A stretch of DNA of 7,678 bases from Saprospiraceae bacterium (GTDB lineage Bacteria; Bacteroidota; Bacteroidia; Chitinophagales; Saprospiraceae): NCBI GenBank assembly GCA_020630455.1, contig JAHDBK010000093.1:2451-10128 (forward strand), read 5' to 3'. Shown piece after piece: positions 6,481-7,678 of the stretch (position 1 is the first letter of the stretch; the number at the start of each line of letters is the position of its first letter). The translations under genes were made by a program, and so were the position numbers. The notes under the pieces were generated by a model that was given only the letters and a program-made list of their open reading frames with translations, did no database searches and was not told the DNA's origin.

Positions 6481-6518
6481 AAAAAGAGGTATGAATTAAT
6501 TTCATGCCTCTTTTTTTT
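6481..6518. terminator. Strong bidirectional intrinsic terminator between convergent RRM genes
   Basis: AAAAAGAGGTATGAA (6481-6495) pairs with TTCATGCCTCTTTTT (6501-6515) over 15 positions with a single T-G wobble and a 5-nt loop. On the plus strand it runs into eight T residues (6511-6518), 22 nt after the first RRM stop codon. On the minus strand it likewise ends in a T-run (positions 6485 down to 6479), so it can also end transcripts of the second RRM gene, which stops at 6702. It is the clearest terminator in the window. Confidence 0.9.
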
Positions 6519-6701
6519 GTATCTAATAATAAATTTATAAATAAGTCAATCTAAAAGATTATTATACGCATCCGTATCGGATAATTCATTACAATTTTAC
6601 CACAACTAAATATACTTCAAGTCTTTACAAAAGAACTACAGTGTATTTTTCAATGTGGATTGGTATTAGATAATAAACCTATCAAAAACTAGGAATAAAT
6701 C
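6519..6701. other. Convergent intergenic region, 3' UTR of the second RRM gene
   Basis: No gene is seen. A short perfect hairpin ATCCG-TAT-CGGAT lies at 6570-6582. A TAGGA/TCCTA pair at 6690-6704 overlaps the stop codon of the second RRM gene and on the minus strand is followed by GTTTTTG, at best a weak terminator. If that fails, the transcript would extend about 190 nt to the shared terminator at 6481-6515. Confidence 0.5.
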
Positions 6702-7391
6702 CTAATATCTTTCGATTTTATTTCTTCTTCCGTCATCATCATCGTCATCTCTTTTCCTTCTATTATCCTTGTCATAAGGTTTTCTGTTGTCATTATAGCG
6801 ATTATCATAACGATTATCCCTACTATCATAACGTCTTCTATCGTTGTTTCTATCGTCATTATAGCGATTATTCCTTCTATCATCACGATTATATCTATTA
6901 TCATCTCTTCTATCGTAACGATTATCCCTATTGTCATCTCTTCTATCATAACGTCTTCTATCGTCATTATAGCCATTATTCCTTCTATCGTAACGATTAT
7001 CCCTATTGTCATCTCTTCTATCGTAACGATTGCGATTGTCTCTATTATCGTTTCTACGATAATTATCTCTTCTATCGTTTCTGCGATTGTTGTCTCTTCT
7101 GTCGTAACGATTGCGATTGTCTCTTCCTTGGCTCTTTTCTTTTTTCTGTGCTTCAGGATTGGATTCTTTTGCGAAGATTTCACGACCATCTAGTTCTGCA
7201 CCGTTGAGTGTATTTATTGCATTTGTTGCCTCTTCATCATTAGGCATTTGAACAAAACCAAAACCTTTAGATTTACCGGTTTCATTATCGAAAATAATTT
7301 TGCACTCACTCACTTCACCGTGTGCTTCAAAAGCTGCTTTTAAGGTTTCAGCAGTAGTGTCATAATTTAACTTAGCTACGAAAATATTCAT
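6702..7391 (-). CDS. RRM-domain RNA-binding protein with long Arg/Asp/Asn/Tyr repeat tail
   Basis: A 229-aa protein with an N-terminal RRM (1-77: RNP2 IFVAKL at 3-8, RNP1 KGFGFVQM at 42-49, aromatics F4, F44, F46) and a roughly 140-residue tail built almost only from R, D, N and Y. The tail repeats units such as RYDRRDDNRDNRYDRR (residues 123-138 and again 148-163), and ends with six Asp (215-220) and a basic cap RRNKIERY. This mixed-charge, Tyr-dotted composition resembles RGG/RD-type disordered regions that bind RNA and can drive condensation; that role is inferred. I chose the ATG at 7391, which gives the same MNIFVAKL start as the paralogue. A TTG at 7445 would add 18 Phe/Tyr-rich residues translated from the T-rich leader. 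The gene has its own promoter upstream and converges on the first RRM gene. Confidence 0.92.
   Translation of the reverse strand: MNIFVAKLNYDTTAETLKAAFEAHGEVSECKIIFDNETGKSKGFGFVQMPNDEEATNAINTLNGAELDGREIFAKESNPEAQKKEKSQGRDNRNRYDRRDNNRRNDRRDNYRRNDNRDNRNRYDRRDDNRDNRYDRRNNGYNDDRRRYDRRDDNRDNRYDRRDDNRYNRDDRRNNRYNDDRNNDRRRYDSRDNRYDNRYNDNRKPYDKDNRRKRDDDDDDGRRNKIERY
6907..7022 (-). repeat. Direct repeats within the RRM tail coding region
   Basis: The 41 nt at 6907-6947 recur without change at 6982-7022, an offset of exactly 75 nt (25 codons). Shorter degenerate copies of the same unit occur across about 6790-7110. Because the offsets are multiples of three, gain or loss of a unit keeps the reading frame, so tail length may vary between strains by slippage or recombination. 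Confidence 0.85.
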
Positions 7392-7440
7392 AATTGATTT
7401 AAAAATAAAAAAATAAAAAAATATATATAAATAAAAAAAA
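7392..7440 (-). promoter_or_regulatory. U-rich leader directly before the second RRM start codon
   Basis: On the mRNA strand these 49 nt are almost only U and A, with U runs of 5 to 8 and essentially no G or C. The first RRM gene has a similar T-rich run in the bases just before its ATG (6112-6138). Such leaders keep the start site unstructured, as is usual where Shine-Dalgarno pairing is not used, and could be binding sites for the RRM proteins themselves. The latter is only a hypothesis. Confidence 0.45.
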
Positions 7441-7495
7441 CTCAAATAAAGATGGAAAGAAGATAGTTTATGGCATTTTCGTAACTCAACTCAAA

Positions 7496-7526
7496 CAAAT
7501 ATACACTTAAAAACTAATGATATCAA
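7496..7526 (-). promoter_or_regulatory. Bacteroidota-type promoter of the second RRM gene
   Basis: On the minus strand TTG (7526-7524) and TATATTTG (7503-7496, exact match to TAnnTTTG) are separated by 20 nt. Transcription should start near 7489, giving a leader of about 98 nt to the ATG at 7391. The architecture and spacing are the same as for the promoter of the first RRM gene. Confidence 0.7.
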
Positions 7527-7678
7527 TCCAATTAAAGCTGCAATTTAAGGGTTTTATTCTAATAATGCTGCTTTATTTGATTTTTTTTATAAATGTTTTA
7601 TTAATATTTATAAAAACAAAATTACTTAGTACACTGTAACATAAATAAAATTGTATTTTGAAAGAGCCTTTTGTTCTG
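7527..7678. other. AT-rich region at the right edge without recognised gene
   Basis: I see no coding frame of useful length, RNA gene or repeat shared with the rest of the window. It may hold the upstream region of a gene beyond the right edge, but no TAnnTTTG box facing right is found. Confidence 0.5.

Noticed and set aside
6570..6582. Perfect ATCCG/CGGAT hairpin in the convergent region
   Set aside because: Only five base pairs with no T-tract or second copy in the window; too small to assign a function.
6689..7189. Long open frame on the minus strand overlapping the RRM tail, encoding an Ile/Thr/Met/Glu-rich 166-residue product
   Set aside because: It is the shifted frame of the Arg/Asp/Asn repeat region. 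The repeat units lack stop codons in that frame, and the product has no recognisable fold. The RRM frame explains the region fully.
7392..7445. N-terminal extension of the second RRM protein from a TTG at 7445
   Set aside because: It would translate the T-rich leader into Phe/Tyr/Ile residues and break the match to the paralogue, which starts with MNIFVAKL at its ATG.

Overview
The window is AT-rich chromosomal DNA that looks like a member of the Bacteroidota. Supporting signs are the lack of purine-rich Shine-Dalgarno sequences before the genes, promoter elements of the Bacteroidota type (TTG, about 20 nt, then TAnnTTTG), a Bat-type von Willebrand factor A gene pair, and small single-RRM RNA-binding proteins with Asn/Arg-rich tails. 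A marine or free-living cytophagal or saprospiral lineage is a guess; the order cannot be fixed from sequence alone.

Positions 1-4483 hold a block of five genes on the minus strand. In transcription order they are a BatD-like membrane protein, batA, batB, a GNAT acetyltransferase and trmD. The first four are spaced by 1-18 nt and form a clear operon; trmD follows after 71 nt. The two VWA proteins and their upstream partner probably form one envelope complex. The MoxR ATPase and DUF58 genes that usually precede them, and the TPR and full-length BatD genes that usually follow, are absent. Downstream of trmD lie a heptamer tandem repeat and a perfect 26-bp palindrome.

Positions 4484-5623 hold a divergent intergenic region and a plus-strand class I SAM-dependent methyltransferase of unknown substrate. 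It is followed by 515 bp without a protein gene. That gap holds a palindrome of the same family as two others in the window, a 164-bp imperfect inverted-repeat element that resembles a MITE, and a textbook Bacteroidota promoter with a leader of about 160 nt.

Positions 6139-7391 hold two convergent paralogous RRM proteins sharing a strong, nearly symmetric terminator. They have nearly the same RRM but very different tails: a short Asn/Arg tail in one and a long Arg/Asp/Asn/Tyr repeat tail in the other. Both have promoters with the same 20-nt spacing and U-rich leaders directly before the ATG. Alternative hairpins in the first leader suggest post-initiation control. The last 290 bp hold the promoter of the second RRM gene and no other recognisable gene.

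The non-coding content is the most unusual part: the three-copy palindrome placed 3' of genes, the folded 164-bp element, the heptamer array, and the mirror-image RRM locus.
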